NCBI GenBank assembly: GCA_964593865.1
Contig: CAZQKE010000016.1
Location: 1 to 7,921, forward strand
Direction: 5' to 3'
Source: CAZQKE01 sp964593865
Lineage (GTDB): Bacteria; Chloroflexota; Anaerolineae; JAAYZQ01
Length of the DNA stretch: 7,921 bases
Under the pieces are notes generated by a model. It was not told where the DNA came from and did not search any database. It was given only the letters and a program-made list of their open reading frames with translations. Both the position numbers and the translations under genes were made by a program. Position 1 is the stretch's first letter, and each line of letters starts with the position of its first letter. Shown here piece after piece: positions 1 through 6,440 of the stretch.

Positions 1-203
1 ACGATGACCTCCTGCTTGGGTTTGGGTTCCCGCAGGCGCACGGCGACGATGATGCCCAGGCCCAGCAGGACCAGGATGCCGCCGACGATCAGGCGGCCCG
101 CCGGGTTCAGCGTCTCCGCGCTAAAGGCCGAAAGCAGCCACAGCACGCCAAAGAAGAGCAGAATGCCTGCTACGATGTAGCCGATGATTTTGCCTGTGCT
201 CAT
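1..203 (-). CDS. Small two-helix membrane protein, 3' end cut by window edge
   Basis: Starts at ATG 203 on the minus strand and stays open for 67 codons to the window edge, so its C-terminus is missing. A purine-rich ribosome-binding stretch (AAAGGGGGAAAG) lies directly before the ATG. The visible protein begins MSTGKIIGYIVAG and has two hydrophobic helices, at about residues 6-22 and 37-55. A short NPAGR-containing loop separates them, and a charged tail (RLREPKPKQE) follows the second helix. Positive charges on the tail suggest both termini are cytoplasmic. It begins only 12 bp after the stop of the LysM gene on the same strand, so the two are probably co-transcribed. I do not recognise the family. 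It could be a short stand-alone membrane protein or the N-terminus of a longer one. The ORF, start signal and membrane segments are seen directly; co-transcription is inferred. Confidence 0.72.
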   Translation of the reverse strand, partial: MSTGKIIGYIVAGILLFFGVLWLLSAFSAETLNPAGRLIVGGILVLLGLGIIVAVRLREPKPKQEVI

Positions 204-215
204 CTTTCCCCCTTT

Positions 216-1499
216 TTATTTCCAGGTGAAGGTCCGTGTGCCGCTGGAAGGGCTGATCTGTTCCCCCTGGGGCATACCGTCCTCCGTCTCCCCCGTCTGA
301 CGCATGACGACCACCTGCCAGTAGAACCGCTGCGGCTCCTCCAACCCGGCCACATAGAGGTCCGCCGGGAGCCGATACGAAGTCGCTTTGGTCCACACCG
401 GCGGGAGCTGCTGGGCCACCGCCCCCGACCGCCTCATGCGGATCACGTACCATTCGTCCGGGCGCAGGATGCCCACCGAGGCCCAACTGAGCAGGATCGC
501 CGCATTTTCCCCCTCAAAGGCCATCCCGTCGGGTGGAGAGAGGAGGGCCGGGGCAGGCCGGGCCGGGCCGGGCGTAGGGGTGAGGGTCGGCGTCAGAGTC
601 GGAGAGGGCGTCGGCGTGGCCGTGCCGATAGGAATTTTGAGTTTTTGGCCGGCCCGCAGGTTGTTGGCTTCTTGGCCGTTGGCCTTTTTGATGTCGGCAA
701 TGGGCACATCAAACTTGGCCGAAATGCCGATGAGGGTATCGCCCGGCCGGACTTCGTAGATTTTATAAGCCATCACCGCCCAATAGTCGGGCGGCTGGAC
801 GATGGTGATCTTGGCCCCGGCCCGAATGCGGGTGGCGTCGGCGATGTTGTTGGCCGCCATCAGCGCTTCCACCGTTGTGCCGTACCGCTTGGCGATGACG
901 CTCAGGGTGTCGCCGGGCTTCATGGTGTAGACAAAGGGGGTGGGAGAAGGGGTCAGGGTCGGCGTTGGGGTGGAGGTGTTGGCCACCGGCAAAGGGATGA
1001 TCAGCTCCTGGTTGACGCTGATGATTGAATCGGGTTTGAGGCCGTTGGCCTGGAGGATCGCTTTGGTCGTCGTGCCGTAGAGTTTGGCGATGGTGCTGAC
1101 CGTCTCGCCCGATTTGACGATATGGCGCGTCTGGTTGGGCGGCAAGGTAGGGGTAGGTGTCGGTGTAGGAGAGTAGAGGGGAGTCGCCGTGGGAACGACG
1201 ATGTAGGTCGCCGTTGGCGGCAAGGTAGCCGTCGGAGTAGCCGTGGCCGTCGCCGTGTCCGAAGCCATCGCCTGCGGCTCGCGGACCTGCCAGGGCTTCC
1301 ATAGCCACAGGGCCACGATGCCCACGATCAGCAACAAGGGCAACCACAGGTCCGCCGGTGGCAAGTGCACCCTGTGTTTTTTGCGCTCCTTGAGCGTTGC
1401 CCCACACAGCAAACAGGTCTCCGCCCGTTGCGCTACCGGTGTCCCGCAGCGGGGGCACCGCCGTCGGACGCCCGATTCCGTTGACCGATCCGATTCCAT
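216..1499 (-). CDS. Membrane-anchored protein with zinc ribbon and three LysM domains
   Basis: A 427-residue protein starting at ATG 1499. Domains in order: a zinc ribbon with two CxxC pairs (C15, C18, C29, C32); a basic stretch (KERKKHR, about 37-43); one transmembrane helix (about 51-67); a Thr/Pro linker (80-122); LysM 1 (about 125-169, SGETVSTIAKLYGTT); a second linker (172-188); LysM 2 (190-233, KPGDTLSVIAKRYGTT); LysM 3 (247-291, RPGDTLIGISAKFDVP); a third Thr/Pro linker (292-313); and a C-terminal beta-rich domain (about 316-427) with aromatic and WQVVV strands, resembling a fibronectin III-like fold. LysM domains bind N-acetylglucosamine-containing polymers such as peptidoglycan. Basic residues before the helix predict the zinc ribbon inside and the LysM domains outside. 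The frame is open further upstream, but the promoter's -10 box covers the next in-frame ATG (1526), so ATG 1499 is preferred. It has an AGAAAGG ribosome-binding site 10 nt upstream. No catalytic domain is visible, so a structural or sensory wall-binding role is likely. Confidence 0.9.
   Translation of the reverse strand: MESDRSTESGVRRRCPRCGTPVAQRAETCLLCGATLKERKKHRVHLPPADLWLPLLLIVGIVALWLWKPWQVREPQAMASDTATATATPTATLPPTATYIVVPTATPLYSPTPTPTPTLPPNQTRHIVKSGETVSTIAKLYGTTTKAILQANGLKPDSIISVNQELIIPLPVANTSTPTPTLTPSPTPFVYTMKPGDTLSVIAKRYGTTVEALMAANNIADATRIRAGAKITIVQPPDYWAVMAYKIYEVRPGDTLIGISAKFDVPIADIKKANGQEANNLRAGQKLKIPIGTATPTPSPTLTPTLTPTPGPARPAPALLSPPDGMAFEGENAAILLSWASVGILRPDEWYVIRMRRSGAVAQQLPPVWTKATSYRLPADLYVAGLEEPQRFYWQVVVMRQTGETEDGMPQGEQISPSSGTRTFTWK
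1134..1262 (-). repeat. Thr/Pro-rich low-complexity linker coding repeat (first of three)
   Basis: This stretch encodes residues 80-122 of the LysM protein, a run of Ala-Thr, Pro-Thr and Thr-Pro units between the membrane helix and LysM 1. Two shorter stretches of the same kind lie at 936-986 (residues 172-188) and 561-626 (residues 292-313). Such linkers are extended and often span cell-wall thickness or carry O-glycans. They are prone to slippage and length variation. Confidence 0.8.
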
Positions 1500-1524
1500 T
1501 TTTCCCAAACCTTTCTGCCCGGTC

Positions 1525-1553
1525 ATTATAGCAGAGATCGGGGGAGATGCCAA
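1525..1553 (-). promoter_or_regulatory. Extended -10 sigma-70-type promoter of the LysM operon
   Basis: On the minus strand TTGGCA (1548-1553) is followed after exactly 17 bp by TATAAT (1525-1530), preceded by TGC, giving an extended -10. The -35 matches consensus at 5 of 6 positions and the -10 at 6 of 6. Transcription should start near 1518, leaving a leader of about 19 nt that contains the AGAAAGG ribosome-binding site. An in-frame ATG at 1524-1526 lies inside the -10 box and would not be transcribed, which fixes the gene start at 1499. Confidence 0.8.
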
Positions 1554-1587
1554 CACGGGAGCCGCGCGGGATGTGGTGGGCACCGAT

Positions 1588-1616
1588 TTGCCCGATGCGG
1601 CCCTTTGTGGTAGAGT
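1588..1616 (+). promoter_or_regulatory. Weak candidate promoter for the MFS transporter gene
   Basis: TTGCCC (1588-1593), a 17-bp spacer and TAGAGT (1611-1616) match consensus at 4 of 6 positions each, with TGG before the -10 giving an extended -10. Predicted transcription starts near 1623, only about 4 nt before the ATG. That would leave the GAGG ribosome-binding sequence (1617-1620) outside the transcript. Either the mRNA is nearly leaderless, or this promoter is spurious and the true start lies further upstream in the divergent region. Confidence 0.35.
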
Positions 1617-1626
1617 GAGGGGCGTT

Positions 1627-2889
1627 ATGAAGGTCTCACGCCCGGCAAAGGTCACACTCTTCGTTTTATTTTGGGCCAATTTTCTCAACTTCTTTGATCG
1701 GCAGGTGCTGGCCGCCCTGGCTCCCATCCTCCAGCGGCACTGGCATCTCAACGACGCCCAGATCGGTTTGTTGGCTACCGCCTTTGAAGTGGTCTACGCC
1801 CTGGCCCCGCTGCCCATCGCCATCGTCGCCGACCGTTGGCTCCGTCGCCGCATCATCGCTTTGGCCCTCGCCCTTTGGAGCGGCGCCATGGCCCTGACCG
1901 GTCTGGCAACCTCCTACCTGATGCTCCTTTTGGGCCGGGCCGGGTTGGGGCTGGGGGAAGCGGGCTACGGTCCTTCGGCCCTGGCCTGGCTGAGCGACCT
2001 TTTCCCGCCGGGCCATCGCTCGCGGGCGGTGGGGGTCCACGATCTGGCGTTGATCATCGGCTCGGCAGCCGGTTATGCCCTGGGTGGGGTGCTGGGTCAC
2101 GCCCTGGGCTGGCGGCCCGTTTTCCTCATGGCGGCCTTGCCCGGCCTGTTGCTGGCCGTCGTCATCTGGCTTCTGCCCGAACCGCCCAAAGGTCAGAGTG
2201 ATTACGAAGCGTTGGGTGGAAAGGGAGATGCCCCTCCCTCCACCCCTCCGCCCCTTCGTGCTGCTCTGTACGAGATGCTGACCACGCCGACGTTGCTGAT
2301 CATCTATCTGGTCGCCGTGCTCATCAACTTGGCAACGGCAGGCATCATCTACTGGCTACCCAGCTTCACCGTACGGCTCCACGGTCTGGATGAAGCCCAG
2401 GCCGGGCTGCTCATCGGCACGTCCACAGTGCTCGCCGGGGGGGTGGGCGTTCTCCTCGGCGGCTGGCTCGCGGACAGGGCCGTACACCGCTTTGCCGCCG
2501 GGCGACTGTTGGTCATCAGTGCCGGATATGCGTTGGGATGCCCTCTGGCCTTGATCGCCATTTGGACGCCCAACCTGGTTTCCTTCATCATCCTGGCTTC
2601 GTCGGCGGTCCTCTTGTTCGCCTTCCTTTTCCCCTGCCTGCCACCCCTGGCTTACCAGGTCATCCGCCCGCAGCTGAGGGCAACGGCGATGGGCCTCTAC
2701 CTGCTGGCAGCACACATCCTGGGCAATGCCGTAGCACCGCCCCTCATCGGTTGGGTTTCGGATCGGACGGGGGACCTGCGTTTGGGGCTTGCCGTGGCAT
2801 TGCTCCTTGCCTTTGGTGGCGCCTTGATCGGTTTTTGGGGAATGCGCTTCGTCGCGCGGGATGGCCGGGCCATGCTAGACCGTTTGTAA
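1627..2889 (+). CDS. MFS transporter, spinster-like family
   Basis: A 420-residue inner-membrane transporter of normal major facilitator superfamily length. The N-terminal half has TM1 with the NFFDRQ motif (D24, R25), an LADR-like loop 2-3 motif (ADRWLRRR, 69-76), and TM4 with GRAGLGLGEAGYGP (R104, E111), followed by LSDLFPPGHRSRAVG (122-136). This set of TM1 Asp-Arg, TM4 Glu and SD-FP-RA signatures is characteristic of spinster-type MFS proteins, whose characterised members move lysophospholipids or sphingosine-1-phosphate; related bacterial proteins are often annotated only as MFS. A hydrophilic loop (about 184-215) divides the halves. The second half repeats the loop motif (GGWLADRAVHRFAAGR, 278-293) and has WVSDRTGD near the end (376-383). 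ATG 1627 places TM1 just after a short basic N-terminus, and GAGG lies 6 nt upstream; GTG 1615 is a less likely start. It is transcribed away from the LysM operon. The substrate cannot be told from sequence. Confidence 0.92.
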   Translation: MKVSRPAKVTLFVLFWANFLNFFDRQVLAALAPILQRHWHLNDAQIGLLATAFEVVYALAPLPIAIVADRWLRRRIIALALALWSGAMALTGLATSYLMLLLGRAGLGLGEAGYGPSALAWLSDLFPPGHRSRAVGVHDLALIIGSAAGYALGGVLGHALGWRPVFLMAALPGLLLAVVIWLLPEPPKGQSDYEALGGKGDAPPSTPPPLRAALYEMLTTPTLLIIYLVAVLINLATAGIIYWLPSFTVRLHGLDEAQAGLLIGTSTVLAGGVGVLLGGWLADRAVHRFAAGRLLVISAGYALGCPLALIAIWTPNLVSFIILASSAVLLFAFLFPCLPPLAYQVIRPQLRATAMGLYLLAAHILGNAVAPPLIGWVSDRTGDLRLGLAVALLLAFGGALIGFWGMRFVARDGRAMLDRL

Positions 2890-3016
2890 GACAGGGGCGC
2901 CGGTTTCGCCAAAAGACCGTGTGAAGCCAATTCCCTTCGGCGAACCCTGCGCTTCTGCGGCGTGGGGCCTTACAAGTTCCCCGGCCCCGAGAACCCCCGG
3001 CGGTCGGCCCCTCCCC
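2890..3016. terminator. Convergent intergenic region with weak terminator-like inverted repeats
   Basis: This 127-bp gap separates the ends of the MFS and GH57 genes, so transcription converges here. GGTTTCGCC (2902-2910) pairs with GGCGAACC (2939-2946) with one bulged base across a 28-nt loop. GGGGCC (2964-2969) pairs with GGCCCC (2983-2988) across 13 nt. Neither is followed by a run of T on either strand, so they are not classical intrinsic terminators. They may act as weak bidirectional barriers or mRNA 3'-end stabilisers. No ORF with gene-like features is present. Confidence 0.3.
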
Positions 3017-6000
3017 TCATGGCCGCACCATCGGCAGCTGGGCGAAATCATCCGGCCCCAGGGCGTCCATGTCCGTTTCCTGGGAAGGGGGGTAGTTGCT
3101 CAGGGCCTCCTCCTGCGTCGGCGTGAAATCCGCCGGGTAGGCCACGTCCAGGATGCGGGTGTGGTTGGTATCGGGCGGCGCACCGCCCAACCGCCACTGC
3201 TGGGGCGAAGGCTCCACATCGCGGACGCGCCACACGCCGCTGGAGGGGTATCCCTCCTGGCTCAGCACCACCCCCAGGTAGCCCCACGACGCCGGGTCTA
3301 ACTCCTCCACCGGGACGCCCAGCTGCTCGGCCAGCACCGCCTTGGCGACGCGAATGGTGATCCGCCGTTGGCCCGGATCGCTGATGATGTTCAGCGTCTC
3401 CGGCCCGCCGATGGGCTGCGGCTCCGCCTCCCCACCGGGCGGGCCGTAAAGGCCGGGCGTCCAGCCTTCGGCCCAAAGGGCGAATTCCCAGCCGCTGCCT
3501 TCCGGCAGGGCGGCGTTGCGACCGGGCAGCAGCATCCGCGCGCCCCCCTCCGCCGCGTCAATGTAAACGTCCAGGGCGTAGATGCCCATGCCGTTGGGCG
3601 CGCCCCAATCGTTGTTCAGCGGCCCGGCAAAGGTAAAGCGAAAGATCAGGTTGTTGTCGTCCTCGGCCACGGCGAACTCGGTGAGGTCGTATGCGCCGTC
3701 GGCAAAGACGTTGTCCAGGGGGTAGGTGTAGCTACCGGGGCCGTGGTCGTCGCCCTCCGGGTCGGCAATGGTCAGGATGGGCGTCGTCAGCCCCAGGTCG
3801 GGGACGACCAACGCACCGGGGCCGCCGCCGGGCACGACCTGGACATCCCGTTCCTGCCCTTCGCTGACCACAACCCGCAGTTTGAAGGTATCTCCGGCGT
3901 CGGGCTTGCCGAAATCGGCAAAGGGGAAGGCGACTTCCAGGGTGCTGCCCGCCACGGCGACCGACGGCCCATCGTTCCCGGTGTGGGCTTCCCAGCCCCC
4001 CTGCCCGTCGGATAGGTAGAGGGCGGCGGTTGCCTCGTCGCCCCGGACCGTCGCCTCCAACAGGATGTGCGCCCCAAAGCCCAGCAGCGTCCCTTCGCCG
4101 CCGATGCGGCTGAAGGGGCTTTCCGGCCCGCCGCCGGGCCGCGTCAGGTAAAAGCCGATGCGCGTTTCTTCGCCCAGCTCCGCCCAGGGGCGGCGGGCGT
4201 CCAGGCGCAGGTAGAGGGTTTCCCGGTCAAAGCCGTACCACAGTTGGGCGACCACCTGTTCCGCCGTGGCCTGGACGCCGCCCTCTTCCCGGTAATAGCC
4301 CGCGCCCTCCCATTCCTCCGCCGTGGCCCGACCGTCAACGGTGGGGCTGATGAGACCTGTCGCGCCCACCTCCGGCGGCCTGGTCCGCTGGGGGATGACC
4401 GGCACTTTGAGGAAGGTGGGGACCGGCTCGCCCAGGATGTCATAGACGCGCATGAGGGTCCGGCGGAACTGCTCGTCAAAGCCGGCGTCATCACCGCTGT
4501 TCTGGTCGGCCCCGTACCACCAGAACCAATCGCTGCCTTCGGCGGTATAGATGGCGTCCATGACCTTCGCCCGCGTCGCCTCGTCCAGGGTGTGCTTTTT
4601 GCGCTCCACAAAGGCCCGCACCCGCCCCAGGTAATCCCAGGCCCGGTTCTCCTCATCTTCGCCGATCCAGGTCAGATAGTCGGGGCTGACCCAGCTGCCG
4701 GGCCACAGGTCGTCCAGGGCCGGTTGGTCGGGGAAGCGGTCCACATACTCGGCGGGGGTGATGGTGCGGATGGTCCCCCGCTCCTGTTCCTTTTCCAGCA
4801 GTTGGTACAGGCTGTGGAGGAATTCTTTGCCGTCGTTGGGGTAATGCTCCCAGGCGTTTTCGCCGTCCAGGATGACGCTGACCAGGTGTGGGCCGTCGGC
4901 TCCCTCCTCCGCCAGCCGTTCGCCGATGGCCAGGATGCGTTTGACGAAATCCTGGGCCGCCGCCGTGCCGCTTACGCCGCTGTAGGTAAAGCCCACCTTG
5001 TCGCTGATGACTTTGTCGCGGAAGATGATGTACATTGAATGGTCGCGCCCGCTGACGACCCAGGGCCGGTACAGGTCGTCGGCGGCCTGGACCACCTCCT
5101 GGGAATTGCGGCTGAAGGCGGCTTTGCCCAGGCTGCGGGCCAGCACCTCCTCGTCGCTGGCCATCCACAGGATGCCCTCGCGGGCGACCATGCCGACGAT
5201 CTCCTGGGCGACGGCTCCTTCGGCGGGCCACATGCCCTTCGGCGGGCGGCCAAAGGTCTGGGTGTAGTACTCAATGCCCAGGCGGATCTGGTCCACGGCG
5301 TCAAAGCCGTAGGTGTAGCGAGGGGGAAGCTCAATGTCGGGCGCGGCGACGGCGGCCAGGTCGCTATCCAGCAGCAGGGGCAGGATGGGGTGGAAAAAAG
5401 GCGTCATGGTGATCTCAATGCGCCCCTCCTCTTGCAACCGCTTGTGGAGAGGGATGACCTGGGCGACCAGGTCGGCGTGAACGTCCAGGATGGTCTGCTT
5501 GTCCGCCTCGGTGTAATCCCGTCCCCGGGCGACGAGGGCGGCCAACGGTTCCTGGGCCAGCCAATCGGGGTCGGTCCAGGCCAGGTTGAAAAGCACTTGC
5601 AGATCGCGCCACGTTTGGGTATCCCAGCTTTGCCATTCGCCCCGCGAATCGGCGATCTCTTGGTAGCGGGGGAAGCGGGCGATGATCTTGGGGTTGATGT
5701 CAAAAAAGCGGGCCTGGATAAAGGCTTTTTGCTCGTCGGTCAACTCCTCGGCGGGGACGAGGGTGTGGACGGCGTACAGGTCGGTTGCCCCGGCCTCCAG
5801 GTCCTGCAACTGGCGCAGGAGGGAGGGGGTCAGGTTGAAGGTGGCCCGGATGTCGGGGTATTCTTCCAGAATGGCGGCCATGTCCACATAGTCTTTGGCC
5901 GCGTGCAGGCGCACCCAGGGCTTTTGGTAAACGCCGGTTTCCGGATCCTTGAAGTAGAGGGGTTGGTGCTGATGCCAGATGAGGGCCAGGTAGAGGGGCT

Positions 6001-6181
6001 GTTGGACGGTCGGAGGCGTAAAAGTCGGCAGAACGGTGGGGAGAGACGTGGGCGGGTTGGTGGCTTGGGGAGAAGGCGCGGCGGTGGGTGTGGAGGTAGG
6101 TGCGTGTGTGGGTGTGCCGCAAGCGGCCGACAGCAGGACCGCAACGAGCAAAACGGTGAAAAAGGCAAGGTTTTGTCTCAT
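3017..6181 (-). CDS. Secreted lipoprotein GH57 amylopullulanase-like glycoside hydrolase
   Basis: A 1054-residue protein from ATG 6181, with GGAG 7 nt upstream. It opens with a signal peptide (Arg2, hydrophobic 5-20) ending in LSAAC, so Cys21 is the probable lipidated residue. A Thr/Pro linker (22-60) follows. The GH57 catalytic domain (about 62-595) shows the conserved regions: WHQHQP (69-74), RIEIT (254-258), GMWPAEGAV (316-324, nucleophile candidate E321), ILDGENAWEHYPNDG (437-451, acid/base candidate D439) and the DWFWWYGADQNSGDDAGFDE block (551-570). The DGEN-WE form and last block resemble the amylopullulanase-type branch, which hydrolyses alpha-1,4 and alpha-1,6 bonds of starch, glycogen or pullulan. 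Residues about 608-790 form a beta-rich module beginning with VDGRATAEEW, like carbohydrate-binding DOMON/CBM9-like domains. Residues about 800-1010 match the glucodextranase C-terminal module (DPEGDDHGPGSYTYP; PNGMGIYALDVYIDA). The enzyme probably works on the outer face of the membrane. Family assignment is strong; exact specificity is inferred. It is divergent from radA and has a long structured leader. Confidence 0.93.
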   Translation of the reverse strand: MRQNLAFFTVLLVAVLLSAACGTPTHAPTSTPTAAPSPQATNPPTSLPTVLPTFTPPTVQQPLYLALIWHQHQPLYFKDPETGVYQKPWVRLHAAKDYVDMAAILEEYPDIRATFNLTPSLLRQLQDLEAGATDLYAVHTLVPAEELTDEQKAFIQARFFDINPKIIARFPRYQEIADSRGEWQSWDTQTWRDLQVLFNLAWTDPDWLAQEPLAALVARGRDYTEADKQTILDVHADLVAQVIPLHKRLQEEGRIEITMTPFFHPILPLLLDSDLAAVAAPDIELPPRYTYGFDAVDQIRLGIEYYTQTFGRPPKGMWPAEGAVAQEIVGMVAREGILWMASDEEVLARSLGKAAFSRNSQEVVQAADDLYRPWVVSGRDHSMYIIFRDKVISDKVGFTYSGVSGTAAAQDFVKRILAIGERLAEEGADGPHLVSVILDGENAWEHYPNDGKEFLHSLYQLLEKEQERGTIRTITPAEYVDRFPDQPALDDLWPGSWVSPDYLTWIGEDEENRAWDYLGRVRAFVERKKHTLDEATRAKVMDAIYTAEGSDWFWWYGADQNSGDDAGFDEQFRRTLMRVYDILGEPVPTFLKVPVIPQRTRPPEVGATGLISPTVDGRATAEEWEGAGYYREEGGVQATAEQVVAQLWYGFDRETLYLRLDARRPWAELGEETRIGFYLTRPGGGPESPFSRIGGEGTLLGFGAHILLEATVRGDEATAALYLSDGQGGWEAHTGNDGPSVAVAGSTLEVAFPFADFGKPDAGDTFKLRVVVSEGQERDVQVVPGGGPGALVVPDLGLTTPILTIADPEGDDHGPGSYTYPLDNVFADGAYDLTEFAVAEDDNNLIFRFTFAGPLNNDWGAPNGMGIYALDVYIDAAEGGARMLLPGRNAALPEGSGWEFALWAEGWTPGLYGPPGGEAEPQPIGGPETLNIISDPGQRRITIRVAKAVLAEQLGVPVEELDPASWGYLGVVLSQEGYPSSGVWRVRDVEPSPQQWRLGGAPPDTNHTRILDVAYPADFTPTQEEALSNYPPSQETDMDALGPDDFAQLPMVRP

Positions 6182-6390
6182 GCTGTTACTCCGAACCTCT
6201 TGAATCCCGTGGCACAAGAAATCGCGGTTGGAACCGCTCCTCGCGGGCCGTTGGCCGACCGCTGCCTGCGCGGGCAGGGTAGATGCATCCTCACAAGCAG
6301 TCACATGGCCGCAGGCCATCCGCGAATTGGGCGCAATGTGCCCGGCCCCGTGGGGCAAGTTCTCAACTTGCGCGGGTAAGCCGCAAGAGC
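6182..6390 (-). repeat. GH57 leader region made of palindromic elements
   Basis: About 210 nt lie between the predicted GH57 transcription start and its ATG. The region holds no convincing gene but is dense in perfect short inverted repeats: GCGGTT-GG-AACCGC (6224-6237), GGCC-GTT-GGCC (6246-6256), CCTGC-GCGG-GCAGG (6265-6278), ATGGCC-GCA-GGCCAT (6305-6319) and GCAAGTT-CTC-AACTTGC (6355-6371). The upstream extension of the GH57 reading frame through here has no signal-peptide logic and is rejected as coding. It may be a mosaic of dispersed palindromic repeats, a structured 5' UTR, or both. It matches no riboswitch class I recognise. Confidence 0.6.
6224..6261 (+). repeat. Palindromic module, copy 1 (upstream of radA)
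   Basis: This is a 6-2-6 palindrome (GCGGTT-GG-AACCGC) followed by TCCT, two variable bases, CGGGCC, four variable bases, GCCG, two variable bases and CG. The same layout with no gaps occurs at 7867-7904 in the same orientation; by hand alignment 24 of 38 positions agree. The palindrome arms differ at two positions, and the opposite arm changes to match, so pairing is kept. Confidence 0.5.
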
Positions 6391-6396
6391 GAGGGC

Positions 6397-6425
6397 AGTA
6401 TAGCACGGCAAGGAGGCTCTGTCAA
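6397..6425 (-). promoter_or_regulatory. Near-consensus promoter of the GH57 gene
   Basis: On the minus strand TTGACA (6420-6425, 6 of 6 consensus) is followed after 17 bp by TATACT (6397-6402, 5 of 6) with an extended TGC before it. Predicted transcription starts near 6390, giving a leader of about 210 nt before ATG 6181. The -35 lies within an inverted repeat shared with the radA -35. Confidence 0.82.
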
Positions 6426-6440
6426 AATATTCGTTTGACA
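6420..6440. promoter_or_regulatory. Inverted repeat holding both divergent -35 boxes
   Basis: TGTCAAA (6420-6426) and TTTGACA (6434-6440) form a perfect 7-bp inverted repeat around a 7-bp AT-rich centre (ATATTCG). Each arm contains one of the two -35 hexamers, facing opposite ways. The symmetry partly follows from two consensus TTGACA boxes placed back to back, but it extends one further base (A/T) on the inner side. It could be an operator for a dimeric regulator acting on both genes, or simply two strong promoters abutted. Confidence 0.5.

Noticed and set aside
561..1262. Repetitive GT/GC-rich tracts considered as a satellite or CRISPR-like array
   Set aside because: They encode Thr/Pro linkers in frame, with irregular units and no spacer structure.
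1243..1626. Upstream extension of the MFS reading frame
   Set aside because: It overlaps the LysM coding region antisense and would put about 128 non-membrane residues before TM1; ATG 1627 has a ribosome-binding site and gives the normal family N-terminus.
1500..1751. Upstream extension of the LysM reading frame, including ATG 1526
   Set aside because: The region contains the LysM promoter, whose -10 box covers ATG 1526, and runs into the MFS gene.
2902..2988. Classical rho-independent terminator between MFS and GH57
   Set aside because: Stems exist but loops are long and no T-run follows on either strand, so only a low-confidence terminator-like call is kept.
4067..6379. Two long plus-strand frames (4067-5038 and 5039-6379) opposite the GH57 gene
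   Set aside because: They are antisense shadows in GC-rich coding DNA, rich in Gly/Asp/Val/Arg low-complexity sequence, with no recognisable domain; the minus strand carries clear GH57 motifs over the same stretch.
6182..6406. Upstream extension of the GH57 reading frame
   Set aside because: It would bury the lipoprotein signal peptide 75 residues inside the protein, overlaps the promoter, and consists of palindromic repeats.
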